Notes: generated from the sequence alone by a model not told the origin. DNA of 64,000 nt from Myxococcus fulvus (GCF_900111765.1 NZ_FOIB01000014.1:242866-306865), one strand, 5' to 3'. Numbered from the stretch's first letter, positions 8,991-17,128 are shown. Made by a program: numbers and translations.

Positions 8991-9767
8991 TCAGCGACTG
9001 GCCACCGGGTGCAATTGGACCAGCAAGGGGAGGCTTCCCGCGCGCTCCATCAGCCGGGGCTTGGGGCGCACCGCCACCGGCACCCGGGACGCGCCGAGCA
9101 GCTCCAGGTCGAACACGTTGTCCCCGAAGGCCGCGTACAGGGGGCGCTGGGTGCGGGCCCTGAGGCACGTCACCTTCCCGGGGCCATAAGGGATGGGCGA
9201 CACCACGTCCGTCCACACCACGCCATCGCGGGACTGGGGCGTGCTCGCCACCACCTGCTCTGGGGGGATGCCGACGACGCGCGCCGCGGCCTCCACGACG
9301 GCGAGCGGCGAGGCGCTCACCACGTAACACGGCACGTCGTGCGCTCGTGCCCACTCCAGGACACGGTGAACCTCGGGGTGGACGCGCTCGGCCACGCCGT
9401 GTGACTCCACCACGCCGCGAGCGAAGGCGGACAGCTCCTCGAGCGTCCAGCCCGCGGCCACCCAGGTGGCCATCTCGCAGATGTCCTTCTCCGGAATGCG
9501 GCCGGCCTGGAAGGCGGAGAACACGCGGCGCGCCAGCGTGCTGGGGCTGCCCTCGGTCTCCAGGCCGTAGTGGGTGGCGACGGCCGTGAGGCGGGGCCGC
9601 ACGTCCTCGCGCACGGCGTCGTGTCCCGTCATGGTCATGAACAGGTCATCGCCGACGTCGCCGCTCCACAGCGTGCCGTCTCCGTCGAAGGCCAGCAGGC
9701 CGCCCGGCGTGGACTCCACCTCGCGGGCGATGCGCTCCAGCGTCTCCTCCACGTGCTCCGTCTTCAT
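8991..9767 (-). CDS. HAD-superfamily phosphatase (phosphoserine-phosphatase-like)
   Basis: A 258-residue soluble hydrolase. The start at 9767 has AGGA eight bases upstream; two ATG codons further up (9776, 9803) lack a site. HAD motif I is DGDGTLW near residue 30, motif II is the SAS of VVSASPL, motif III is a Lys in YGPGK, and motif IV is FGDN-x2-D. The helical cap between motifs I and II resembles the phosphoserine phosphatase (HAD-IB) group. The substrate is not deducible. Divergently transcribed from the aminotransferase operon. Confidence 0.85.
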   Translation of the reverse strand: MKTEHVEETLERIAREVESTPGGLLAFDGDGTLWSGDVGDDLFMTMTGHDAVREDVRPRLTAVATHYGLETEGSPSTLARRVFSAFQAGRIPEKDICEMATWVAAGWTLEELSAFARGVVESHGVAERVHPEVHRVLEWARAHDVPCYVVSASPLAVVEAAARVVGIPPEQVVASTPQSRDGVVWTDVVSPIPYGPGKVTCLRARTQRPLYAAFGDNVFDLELLGASRVPVAVRPKPRLMERAGSLPLLVQLHPVASR

Positions 9768-9833
9768 GGCGGACATCCTGGCCGCCCATGCGCGCGCGGC
9801 CAACCCCTGTCTTTGTTTTCACGGGGAGGTGAC

Positions 9834-9849
9834 GCGTCATGCGTGACGC
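9834..9849. promoter_or_regulatory. Palindrome GCGTCA-TGCG-TGACGC in a divergent promoter region
   Basis: A perfect 6-bp-arm inverted repeat lies between the HAD phosphatase gene and the six-gene operon that starts at 9953. It is placed well to control either side. It shares the GCGTGAC core with the palindrome at 5851, but no regulator can be assigned. Confidence 0.3.
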
Positions 9850-9952
9850 CGCGCGAAAAGCGCCGGGGAAATGGTGACTCACCGACGGATTTTCAAGACC
9901 CCCGTTGAGACACCAGCAGCAGGGATTCGAAACGTCCAAGGGGGGACGTTTC

Positions 9953-11287
9953 ATGCCGTTCGGGGGAACGCGCATGTCCGGTCTCAATCTGAAGGTCCTT
10001 CCTGGGGAAGGTCCGGATGTACGAGAGGGTGCGTCCGAAGTCGCGACGGAGGGCGTCTCGAGGGCGGAGGACTTCGTCCGGGGACGCGGCATCCGGTTGG
10101 TGCGCGAGGACGGCACGGCGTTCCTCGACGCGGCGTCGGGCACCTTCAACGTGCCGCTGGGCTATGACCACCCGGAGGTGGTGGAGGCCGTCGTCGAGCA
10201 GCTGCGCCGCATGGCGCACGCCAGCTCCTCGCTGATGGCGGCGCAGGCGAAGCAGGTGCTCTCGGAGCTCCTCGCGCACGCCCCGAGTCACCTCACGGCC
10301 GGATGGATGCGCGACATCACCGGTTCCACCGCCAACGAGTGCGCGGTGCAGGTGGCGCAGAAGGCGACGGGAAAGACAGACGTATTGAGTCTGTTCCTGT
10401 CGCATCATGGGCAGACACAGTTCACCACGGCGATTTCGGGCAACGCCTTCCGGCGCAAGGGCTTCCCAGAGGCGGTGTCGCCGCACTCGGTGAAGGTGCC
10501 GGCGCCGTACTGCTACCGGTGTTTCTACAAGGCGAAGTACCCCGGCTGCGGGATGCTGTGCGTGGAGCGCATCAGCGACTTCGTGGAGTACGCGAGCAGC
10601 GGCTCGGTGGCGTGCATGCTGGTGGAGCCGGTGCTGGGCAACGGCGGCAACGTGGTGCCGCCGCCGGGCTACTTCCAGGCGCTCAACAAGCTGTGCGAGG
10701 AGAAGGGCATCCTCCTCATCGCGGACGAGGTGCAGACGGGCATGGGGCGCACCGGGCACCTGTTCGCCTCGGAGGCGCTGGGCTTCAAGCCGAACATCGT
10801 CACGCTGGCCAAGGGGCTGGGCGGCATCGGCGTGCCGGTGGCGGCGGTGCTCTTCGAGGGCACGCTGGATGTGCTGGAGAGCCACGAGCACTCGTTCACC
10901 TCGGGCTGCAACCCGGTGGCGCTCACCGCGGCGTCCGCGACGCTGAAGGCGATGACGTCCGGCCACCTGCTGGCGAACGTGCGTCGCAACGGAATCATCC
11001 TGGGCGAGCTCTTGCGCACCCTGGCCACGCGTCACCCGTGCGTCGGGGACGTGCGGGGGCTCGGGTACATGTGGGGGCTGGAAATCGTCCGCGAGGATGG
11101 CTCGCCGGACGTGGAGAAGACGCTGGCGCTCATCCGCGTGGCGCAGGAGCGGCACCAGCTGGTGTTGCGCGGCTCGCGCTACAGCTTCGGCAACGTGGTG
11201 AAGGTGCGGCCGCCGCTCATCGCGACGCAGGACGACCTGGAAGAAATCGTCGCGCGGTTGGGCCGCGCGCTCGCGGACGTGGGCTGA
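9953..11287 (+). CDS. Class III PLP-dependent aminotransferase
   Basis: A 444-residue fold-type I aminotransferase. The start at 9953 follows a strong GGGGGGA site by about seven bases; ATG 9974 also has a G-rich site and is a possible alternative. Conserved elements include the cofactor-holding DEVQTGMGRTG, the Schiff-base lysine in TLAKGLGG (K287), and the C-terminal KVRPPL arginine. An unusual insert around residues 180-205 holds four cysteines (CYRCFYKAKYPGCGMLC), a pattern seen in some omega-aminotransferases. It opens a six-gene operon of carbohydrate- or polyol-type enzymes, so amination of a keto-sugar, aldehyde or cyclitol ketone is plausible; the substrate is an inference. Confidence 0.88.
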   Translation: MPFGGTRMSGLNLKVLPGEGPDVREGASEVATEGVSRAEDFVRGRGIRLVREDGTAFLDAASGTFNVPLGYDHPEVVEAVVEQLRRMAHASSSLMAAQAKQVLSELLAHAPSHLTAGWMRDITGSTANECAVQVAQKATGKTDVLSLFLSHHGQTQFTTAISGNAFRRKGFPEAVSPHSVKVPAPYCYRCFYKAKYPGCGMLCVERISDFVEYASSGSVACMLVEPVLGNGGNVVPPPGYFQALNKLCEEKGILLIADEVQTGMGRTGHLFASEALGFKPNIVTLAKGLGGIGVPVAAVLFEGTLDVLESHEHSFTSGCNPVALTAASATLKAMTSGHLLANVRRNGIILGELLRTLATRHPCVGDVRGLGYMWGLEIVREDGSPDVEKTLALIRVAQERHQLVLRGSRYSFGNVVKVRPPLIATQDDLEEIVARLGRALADVG

Positions 11288-11305
11288 CTCGAGGGGGCGT
11301 GTCAC

Positions 11306-12343
11306 ATGCGGGCATTGGTGTATTCAGCGGCCTGGGAGCTGTCGCTCCAGGAGCGCGCGGAGCCGGCGGCGCCGGTGCGGGACGAGGTGCTGGTGCGCGT
11401 GCGCGCCACCGGCATCTGCGGCACGGACCTGGGCATCATCGGCGGCGAGTACGCGGCGAAGCCCGGCGTGGTGCTGGGGCACGAGTCCTCGGGCGAGGTC
11501 GTCGCCGTGGGCCCCGCCGTGCGCGACGTGCAGGTGGGGGACCGCGTCGTCATCGACCCGACCTTCTTCTGTGGCCAGTGCCGGCTGTGTCGCTCGGGTC
11601 GGCAGAACCACTGTGAGCGCAAGGGCGAGACGGAGACGGGCGTCAGCGCGGACGGGACGATGGCGCCCCTGCACAAGACGACGGAGCGCTTCCTCTACAC
11701 GTTGCCCGCGCACGTGGGCTTCGAGGAGGCGAGCCTCACCGAGCCCTTGAGCTGCGCCGTCACGGGCGCGAACCAGCTGCGCCTGCGGCCGTCGCTGCGC
11801 ACGGTGGTGCTGGGGGGCGGACCCATGGGCGTGCTGTACGCGTGGGTGCTGTCGAGCCTGGGGCTGACGGGCACGTTGGTGGAGCGCGCGCCGGGGCGGC
11901 GGGAGCTGTGCCGCGAGGTGGTGGACCGACGCTGGGCGGTGGCCGAGTCACTCGACGAGGTGTGCGCGCGCTACGCGAGGGACGCGGCGCCGCTCGACGT
12001 GGTGGTGGACACCACGGGCCGCATGGCGGGGGACGTGCTGCCCAGGCTCGCGCGCGGGGGACAGTTGTTGCTGGTGGGGCTCAAGCGTCACGAGGTGCCG
12101 CTGGACGTGGGCGCCATCGCGGACCGGAGCCTGTCCGTGCAGGGCTCCATCGATTCGTTGGACGGCAGCTTCGCCACCGCGCTGCACCTCATCGCCTCGG
12201 GCGTCATCCCCGCGCGCCGATTGGTGACTCACCAGCTGCCGCTGACGCGCTTCCGAGAGGGGTTGGCGCTGGTGGGCTGCGACGTGGACGCGCGGCGCCA
12301 GGGCGCTCCCGCGGGCGCGCTGAAGGTCGTCCTCCAACCCTGA
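11306..12343 (+). CDS. Zinc-dependent medium-chain alcohol/polyol dehydrogenase
   Basis: A 345-residue MDR-family oxidoreductase, 18 bp after the aminotransferase gene. Catalytic zinc ligands are visible in GICGTD and LGHE; the structural zinc site is the CGQCRLCRSGRQNHC lobe; the nucleotide-binding GGGPMG lies at about residue 172. The family oxidises sugar alcohols or secondary alcohols to ketones. Paired with the neighbouring aminotransferase it could provide the ketone that is aminated, as in aminocyclitol pathways, but that pairing is inferred from position only. Confidence 0.88.
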   Translation: MRALVYSAAWELSLQERAEPAAPVRDEVLVRVRATGICGTDLGIIGGEYAAKPGVVLGHESSGEVVAVGPAVRDVQVGDRVVIDPTFFCGQCRLCRSGRQNHCERKGETETGVSADGTMAPLHKTTERFLYTLPAHVGFEEASLTEPLSCAVTGANQLRLRPSLRTVVLGGGPMGVLYAWVLSSLGLTGTLVERAPGRRELCREVVDRRWAVAESLDEVCARYARDAAPLDVVVDTTGRMAGDVLPRLARGGQLLLVGLKRHEVPLDVGAIADRSLSVQGSIDSLDGSFATALHLIASGVIPARRLVTHQLPLTRFREGLALVGCDVDARRQGAPAGALKVVLQP

Positions 12344-12363
12344 TGCGAGCGAGGCCCACGCAC

Positions 12364-13002
12364 ATGATTCACGGACTGCTGATTGAAGGCACGGACTACG
12401 CGGGCAAGACGACGGTGTGCAAGCTGTTGGGCGCGAGCCTCTCGGCGGCGGGGCTGCCCGCGCGGCTGGGGCACTGCTACGTGCACGACCTGCCCATCCT
12501 CGACCACTTCCTGGCCGAGGCGAAGCTCACGCCGGACCTGCTGCGGATTGATTGGTTCTACTCGGCGAACATCCTGTTGGACCTGGCGCGCTGTCATCGC
12601 GGGCTGCCGTCGGGGTTCCTGGTGCAGGACCGGCACTGGCTCAGCCAGGTGGGGCGCAACCGCTTCTTCCATCCGGACGCGGCGGGGCTGCCCAGTCAGC
12701 TCATCTGGGACGAGCACCTCCCGTTCGCGTTCAATTACTACCTGACGTCCACGCCGAAGGCGAAGCGTGAGCGCTCGCTGCTGCGTCCCTCGAAGTCGGT
12801 GCGGGACACGTACCTGCGCGACCACCCCGAGCGTCACCAGGCCTACGACGAGTTCCTCGTGTCGCTGCTGCCGCCCGAGGAGCGCTGGGTGGTGGTGGAC
12901 ACGAGCGAGCTGCGGCCGGAGCAGGTGGCCGAGCGCATCGCGACGGACGTGCTGCGGCGGCTGCATGCGGAGGCGCCGGTGCGTCCGGTGGTGGCGCGCT
13001 AG
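12364..13002 (+). CDS. Thymidylate-kinase-like P-loop nucleotide kinase
   Basis: A 212-residue protein. The Walker A loop is EGTDYAGKTT right at the N-terminus, as in dTMP kinases and deoxynucleoside kinases; VQDRHWLSQ fits the DRx lid-adjacent motif. Start 12364 is preceded by GAGG nine bases upstream; an ATG at 12343 overlaps the upstream stop but lacks a site. Being embedded in an operon of dehydrogenase, sugar-kinase-like and SDR genes, it probably phosphorylates a pathway intermediate rather than housekeeping dTMP. This is inferred. Confidence 0.72.
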   Translation: MIHGLLIEGTDYAGKTTVCKLLGASLSAAGLPARLGHCYVHDLPILDHFLAEAKLTPDLLRIDWFYSANILLDLARCHRGLPSGFLVQDRHWLSQVGRNRFFHPDAAGLPSQLIWDEHLPFAFNYYLTSTPKAKRERSLLRPSKSVRDTYLRDHPERHQAYDEFLVSLLPPEERWVVVDTSELRPEQVAERIATDVLRRLHAEAPVRPVVAR

Positions 13003-13068
13003 GTGGCGACGGCGGGGGAGCGACGAGGCCCGAGGGGCGGGCAGCCAATGCAGACACGGGGTGGTGAC

Positions 13069-13986
13069 ATGGAAGTGCTCGTCATCGGCAACAACACGGT
13101 GGACATCGTCTTCTCCACGCGCGAGGCGCTGGTGACGGACGGGAAGGTGCAGGCGGAGGGCCTGCGCTTCTTCGGTGGCGGGCAGGGCGCCAACGTGGCG
13201 GCGATGCTCGGCGCGCTGGGGGTCACCACGCGCTACTTCGGTGTCTTCGGTGGAGGGGACTTCGGGAGGCTCGCGCGCGGCTCGCTGGTGGAGGCGGGCG
13301 TGCGGGTGGAGGGGAGTCTCACGGTGGCGGACTGTCCGCAGCACACGGCGGCCATCGTGGTGGACACGACGCACGGCACGCGCTCGCTGGTGATGCACAA
13401 GGACGCGCGGCTGCGGATGGATGGCGTGCCCGTGGAGGCCGCGCCGATGGACGCGTGTGGCCTGGTGTACCTGGACGGGCACGAGCCCGCCTTCTCGCTG
13501 GCGCTGGCGAAGCACGCGCGGGCGCGGGGGCTGCCGGTGTTGGCGGACGCGGAGGTGGCCGACGAGGCCCGGCCGCTGTTGCCGCACCTCACGAGCCTGG
13601 TGGCGCCGGGCAAGGTGCTGCGCGAGCTGACGGGGGAGGCCGAGCTGGCCTCGGCCGCGCGGGTGCTGCTGGCCGGAGGGCTGCGCGTGGTGGTGGGCAC
13701 GCTGGGCGCGGAGGGGTGCGAGGGGTGGACGTCGGGTGGAGAGCACCACCGCGTGTCGGCCGAGTCCTGCGAGGTGGTGGACACGACGGGCGCGGGGGAT
13801 GCGTTCCACGCGGGCTACATCGCGGCGGTGCTGGCGGGGCAGGGCTTCGGTGAGGCGCTGCGCTTCGCGACGAAGGTGGCGGCGGTGAAGTGCGGCGTAC
13901 CGGGGCCCCGCGCGGGAGCGGACCGGCTGGCGCTGCTGGGCACGGGACTGGGCGCGAGCGGGGGCGCGTCCTCTTCGCTGCTGTAG
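13069..13986 (+). CDS. PfkB-family (ribokinase-like) carbohydrate kinase
   Basis: A 305-residue kinase of the PfkB fold. Landmarks are the N-terminal MEVLVIGNNTVD strand, the FFGGGQGANVA substrate-binding turn around residue 34, and the C-terminal VDTTGAGDAFHAGY motif whose Asp is the catalytic base. I chose the ATG at 13069 because the family fold begins there; ATG 13048 is also open. The family phosphorylates sugars, nucleosides or hydroxymethyl groups. Substrate unknown. Confidence 0.85.
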   Translation: MEVLVIGNNTVDIVFSTREALVTDGKVQAEGLRFFGGGQGANVAAMLGALGVTTRYFGVFGGGDFGRLARGSLVEAGVRVEGSLTVADCPQHTAAIVVDTTHGTRSLVMHKDARLRMDGVPVEAAPMDACGLVYLDGHEPAFSLALAKHARARGLPVLADAEVADEARPLLPHLTSLVAPGKVLRELTGEAELASAARVLLAGGLRVVVGTLGAEGCEGWTSGGEHHRVSAESCEVVDTTGAGDAFHAGYIAAVLAGQGFGEALRFATKVAAVKCGVPGPRAGADRLALLGTGLGASGGASSSLL

Positions 13987-14012
13987 CGGCGAGGCGGACA
14001 CGGGGCCGGGTC

Positions 14013-14888
14013 ATGAGAGTCATTGTCACGGGGGCGAGCGGATTCCTGGGTCGACGGTTGATGCGCGCTCTGCACATCGCTGGAGCCCAGGCCGTGGGGA
14101 CCTGGAGCACGACGCCGCGCGAGGGCCTGGAGCGCCTGGACATCACCGACGCACGCGCCGTGGACGAGGCCTTCGCGGCGGGACGCTTCGACGTGTGCAT
14201 CCACGCGGCGGCGCGATGCAACCTGGATGACTGCGAGCGGCACCGGACGCTCGCATCGACCACCAACGTGGTCGGCACGGGCCACGTGGTGGAGGCCTGC
14301 CGACGCACGCGCACCCGTCTGGTCTACGTGTCCACGGACCATGTCTTCGACGGCGCACCCGCGAGCGCGTACGTGGAGACGGACGCGCCCCGGCCGTTGC
14401 AGCACTACGGCGTCACCAAACGGGAAGGAGAGCTGCTCGCGCTGACGCTCGAGGACGCGCTGGTCCTGCGCGTACCGCTGCTCTACGGCCTCGCGGGGCC
14501 GGATGAGAAGGCCACGTTCGTCACGTCCACGCTGGAGCGACTCGCGGCGGGACAGCCCGTGTACGCGGACGGCGAACAGGTCCGCTACCCGGTGCTGGTG
14601 GACGAGGTGGCGGCGGTGCTCGCGCGCCTCGCGGAGGGAGGGGTGGGCGGGGTGCTGCACTTCAGCGGTGCCGAGGCCACCACGAAGTACTCGTGGGCGC
14701 GGCGACTGGCGCATGCCTTCAACCTGGACGTGACGCTGGTGCACGCGCGCAAGGAGTCGTCGCTCGCGGCGCGTCCTCGCGACAACCGGTTGGGCTCCAC
14801 GCGACTGTCCGCGCTCGGGTTCGAGCCACCGCTCACGCTCACGGAGGGACTGGACGTCCTCCGTCACCAGCGGGAGGCGGCGCGATGA
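14013..14888 (+). CDS. RmlD-like SDR (NAD(P)-dependent sugar reductase/epimerase)
   Basis: A 291-residue extended short-chain dehydrogenase. VTGASGFLG at the N-terminus is the dinucleotide-binding loop, STDHVFDG is the hallmark of dTDP-4-dehydrorhamnose reductases, and YGVTK is the catalytic Tyr-x3-Lys. Its stop overlaps the next gene's start by four bases (ATGA), so the two are translationally coupled. It probably reduces a nucleotide-bound or free keto-sugar in the same pathway. Confidence 0.85.
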   Translation: MRVIVTGASGFLGRRLMRALHIAGAQAVGTWSTTPREGLERLDITDARAVDEAFAAGRFDVCIHAAARCNLDDCERHRTLASTTNVVGTGHVVEACRRTRTRLVYVSTDHVFDGAPASAYVETDAPRPLQHYGVTKREGELLALTLEDALVLRVPLLYGLAGPDEKATFVTSTLERLAAGQPVYADGEQVRYPVLVDEVAAVLARLAEGGVGGVLHFSGAEATTKYSWARRLAHAFNLDVTLVHARKESSLAARPRDNRLGSTRLSALGFEPPLTLTEGLDVLRHQREAAR

Positions 14889-15937
14889 GGGGGCCGGTAT
14901 CGGAAGGGGACTGGCGCGGCGTCGTGCGCGACGTGCGCGTGACGGGCCATCGCGTCACCAAGCGCGCCACGCATGGCCGCGACAAGCTGCTGCGAGAAGT
15001 GGCGTGGCTGAAGGCGCTTCCACCCAAGGCCGTCGGGTACTTCCCGCGAGTGCTGGAGGTGCGCACGGGGGAGGGCTGGGCCGAGTACGACATGGACTTC
15101 TGCCCGTGGCCGGACATGTCGCGCGTGCTGGTGGACGGCACGTTGACGGTGGATGAGGCCATCTCGGGGACGCGCAGCCTCCTCGGCTTCGCCTTCGACG
15201 TGCTCTACGCGGACCATCACCGGCCCGCGCCGGAGGACTTCTTCCACGTCAGCTACGTGGACAAGTTCTGGCGCCGAGCGAGCGCGGGCCGTGGCATGTC
15301 CGAGCGCTTCGACCGCCTGTGCTCAGCGGAGCAACTGGACATCCACGGCCGGGTGTACCCGAGCGCGGCATCCCTGATGCGCGAGCTGCAACGCGACACC
15401 GTGTTGCTCGCGCGACTGCGTCCACCGTGCCTCGGTCGGTTCCACGGGGACTTCAAGTACGACAACGTGCTGTTCGAGCCGGCCACGGGGCGCTTCCTGT
15501 TGCTGGACCCGCGCGGCTCCACTGTCACCGGGGACTCCGACAGCGACTACATGGAGGACCTGGCCAAGCTGCGCACGTGCACGCGTGGGCTCTATGACCT
15601 GGTACGCGCGGGCGCGGCGCGGGTGAGCGAGGGCGAGGGACGCATCTCGTGGGAGTGGGCCTCGTGGGCCGGGCCCGCGTTGCAGCGCTTCTCCGCGCTG
15701 GACGCCTGGCTGGTCGACGAGCTGTCCGTGAAGGCCCGAGCGCGGAGGGACGCGGACTGGCGCGTGCGCCTGGACGTGCTCATGCCGCTGCTGCTCCTGG
15801 CGAACGCGCCGTTCCAACTGGCGCCCGTGAATCCTCGCACCGAGGACATCGCGCTCGTCCTGCACGCGACGGGGGTGCGGCTGCTCGCGGAGGCGCTGGA
15901 GCTGCACGGCACCCGGGACCTGGGGGTGTCACCATGA
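14885..15937 (+). CDS. Aminoglycoside-phosphotransferase-like kinase
   Basis: A 350-residue protein with an APH/choline-kinase-like active site: FHGDFKYDNVLF holds the catalytic HGD and Asn, and LLDPRGS supplies the metal-binding Asp (DFG equivalent). An N-terminal LLREVAWLKALPP segment fits the ATP-lobe helix. It is the last gene of the operon and is coupled to the SDR gene by an ATGA overlap. Such enzymes phosphorylate small hydroxylated metabolites, often as self-protection or as a biosynthetic step. Substrate unknown. Confidence 0.72.
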   Translation: MRGPVSEGDWRGVVRDVRVTGHRVTKRATHGRDKLLREVAWLKALPPKAVGYFPRVLEVRTGEGWAEYDMDFCPWPDMSRVLVDGTLTVDEAISGTRSLLGFAFDVLYADHHRPAPEDFFHVSYVDKFWRRASAGRGMSERFDRLCSAEQLDIHGRVYPSAASLMRELQRDTVLLARLRPPCLGRFHGDFKYDNVLFEPATGRFLLLDPRGSTVTGDSDSDYMEDLAKLRTCTRGLYDLVRAGAARVSEGEGRISWEWASWAGPALQRFSALDAWLVDELSVKARARRDADWRVRLDVLMPLLLLANAPFQLAPVNPRTEDIALVLHATGVRLLAEALELHGTRDLGVSP

Positions 15938-15948
15938 CGCCGCGAGGC

Positions 15949-16701
15949 TCACTCCTCCGAGGCTGCCTGGAGGAACCCCGGCAGCACTTCACGCAGCCCC
16001 GCGATGACCGCCGCCGCGACGAAGGCATGTCCCACGGACACGAGCGTGGGGCGCACCGCGCGGATGAGCGGCGGCAGGTGTCGCCGGTCCAGGTCATGCG
16101 CGGCGTTGACCTCCAGCCCGAGCTGACGCGCCCGGTCCGCCGCGAGCGCCAGAGCCTCCAGTGCACGCTCCCGCGCGGGAGTCTCGAAGCCCTCGACATA
16201 CGCACGGCAGTTGAGCTCGACCGCCGCGGCGCCCGCCCGCGCGACGAGGTCCACGGCCTCCGGCTCCGGGTCCACGAAGACACAGATGCGCGTGCGCCCC
16301 TGGAGCGAGCGCGCCCAGTGCACCAGCCGGGCCTGGTCATCCTCCGCGCGCCAGCCGCGCTGCGTGGTGAGGTGCTGTGCCTCGAACGGCGTCACCACCC
16401 AGCAGCCGACGCCGGGCGTCCGCTCGAGCAGCGCCCCCAGGTCCTCGCGCAGGTCTCCGCCCACGTGCAGCGAGGCGCGCTCGTCGCGGATGACATCCAG
16501 TCGCGCGAGCGCGGAGACGTCCTCGGGCTTCACGTGCCGATGGTCCGGCCACTGGTGCACGAGCAGCGCGCGGCAGCCTCCGTCGACGAGCACCCGCGCG
16601 GCCTCGCCGAGGTCCGGCACGGCGCTCCCTCGCGACGAGCGCAGCAGCGCGACCTTGTTGAGTCCCACGCGAAGCACGGGTGTCGAGGCAGCGGCACGCA
16701 T
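15949..16701 (-). CDS. PdxJ-like protein with altered catalytic residues
   Basis: A 250-residue homologue of pyridoxine-5'-phosphate synthase along its whole length. The ATG at 16701 has GGAGG seven bases upstream. Retained: LRSSRG, LLVHQWPDHRH with H49 (equivalent to the catalytic His45 of E. coli PdxJ), FVDPEPE, VNAAHDL with H202 (His193 equivalent) and SVGHAF. Changed: the N-terminal NxDHVA motif reads LNKVALLR (His to Lys), the PEKRQE loop reads PFEAQH so that the essential Glu position is Phe106, and an Arg of the phosphate loop is Trp51. It may catalyse a different reaction or be inactive. It is convergent to the metabolic operon and divergent from the RiPP precursor gene. Confidence 0.8.
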   Translation of the reverse strand: MRAAASTPVLRVGLNKVALLRSSRGSAVPDLGEAARVLVDGGCRALLVHQWPDHRHVKPEDVSALARLDVIRDERASLHVGGDLREDLGALLERTPGVGCWVVTPFEAQHLTTQRGWRAEDDQARLVHWARSLQGRTRICVFVDPEPEAVDLVARAGAAAVELNCRAYVEGFETPARERALEALALAADRARQLGLEVNAAHDLDRRHLPPLIRAVRPTLVSVGHAFVAAAVIAGLREVLPGFLQAASEE

Positions 16702-16794
16702 CCACGGTCCTCCGGATTCCAGGGGACCCATCCTCGCACGGCCCCCGCACGGGGACTCGCTCGATTCAGGCGGTGGGGTGTGGCCGCCACAGGT

Positions 16795-16823
16795 GCAGCA
16801 CGCAGCACGTAGCACGCAGTCAC
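16795..16823 (+). repeat. Tandem heptamer repeats upstream of the precursor gene
   Basis: GCAGCAC, GCAGCAC and GTAGCAC follow one another without a gap (16795-16815), then a partial GCAGTCAC. The block lies 26 bp before the precursor start, in the 147-bp divergent gap with the PdxJ-like gene. It could be a direct-repeat binding site, though short GC-rich repeats also arise by chance. Confidence 0.4.
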
Positions 16824-16848
16824 AACCGACACATCAAGGAGCATCACC

Positions 16849-17028
16849 ATGAACAAGCCCCGCAGCGTTGCCATCAAGCTGTCCGCCGACACCATGAAGT
16901 GCGTCGTCGGTGGCGCCATCACCACCACCAACATCCCCGTCGTCACCCTGCCTGGGCCCATCATCACGGGCCCGGTGGTGACGGGTCCCATCCTCGAGGG
17001 TCCGGGCCGCGTCTTCCCGGTGCTGTGA
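16849..17028 (+). CDS. RiPP precursor peptide with double-glycine leader
   Basis: A 59-residue peptide missed by length-limited gene callers. AAGGAG lies eight bases before the ATG. Residues 1-22 form a leader ending KLSADTMKCVVGG with the exact C39-substrate spacing: Leu at -12, Met at -7, Val at -4, Gly at -2 and -1. The predicted core is A23-L59. It is Gly/Pro/Thr/Val/Ile-rich, has no Cys or Ser, and contains Gly-Pro pentads starting at 36, 41, 46 and 51 (GPIIT, GPVVT, GPILE, GPGRV), preceded by PVVT at 30-33. Cognate genes downstream encode a PqqD-type recognition protein, putative modifying enzymes, and a peptidase-containing exporter. The precursor role is inferred but strongly supported by leader and context. 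Confidence 0.87.
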   Translation: MNKPRSVAIKLSADTMKCVVGGAITTTNIPVVTLPGPIITGPVVTGPILEGPGRVFPVL

Positions 17029-17077
17029 TTTCGCCGGTGAAGGCTGAGCGCGTGGGCCGTTGAGGCTCATGCAGGGG

Positions 17078-17128
17078 GGCGCGGGCCGCCTGGAAACGGG
17101 CCCGCGCCGTCCTTCCTCTTCTTTTTTC
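17078..17128 (+). terminator. Rho-independent terminator between precursor and processing genes
   Basis: A perfect 10-bp GC-rich stem, GGCGCGGGCC (17078-17087) and GGCCCGCGCC (17099-17108), with an 11-nt loop is followed by a pyrimidine/T-rich run ending in six Ts (up to 17128). It sits 49 bp after the precursor stop. Partial readthrough here would give more precursor than enzyme transcript, an arrangement known in bacteriocin and lanthipeptide operons. Confidence 0.82.

Noticed and set aside
9893..11305. 470-codon minus-strand open frame opposite the aminotransferase
   Set aside because: Antisense shadow; the aminotransferase on the plus strand has complete catalytic motifs.
12229..14001. 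590-codon minus-strand open frame opposite the kinase genes
   Set aside because: Arg/His/Gln-rich antisense reading; the plus-strand kinases are clear homologues.
16849..17028. Precursor as a lanthipeptide or thiopeptide
   Set aside because: The core has no Cys or Ser, and no LanM, LanB/C or YcaO enzyme is nearby.
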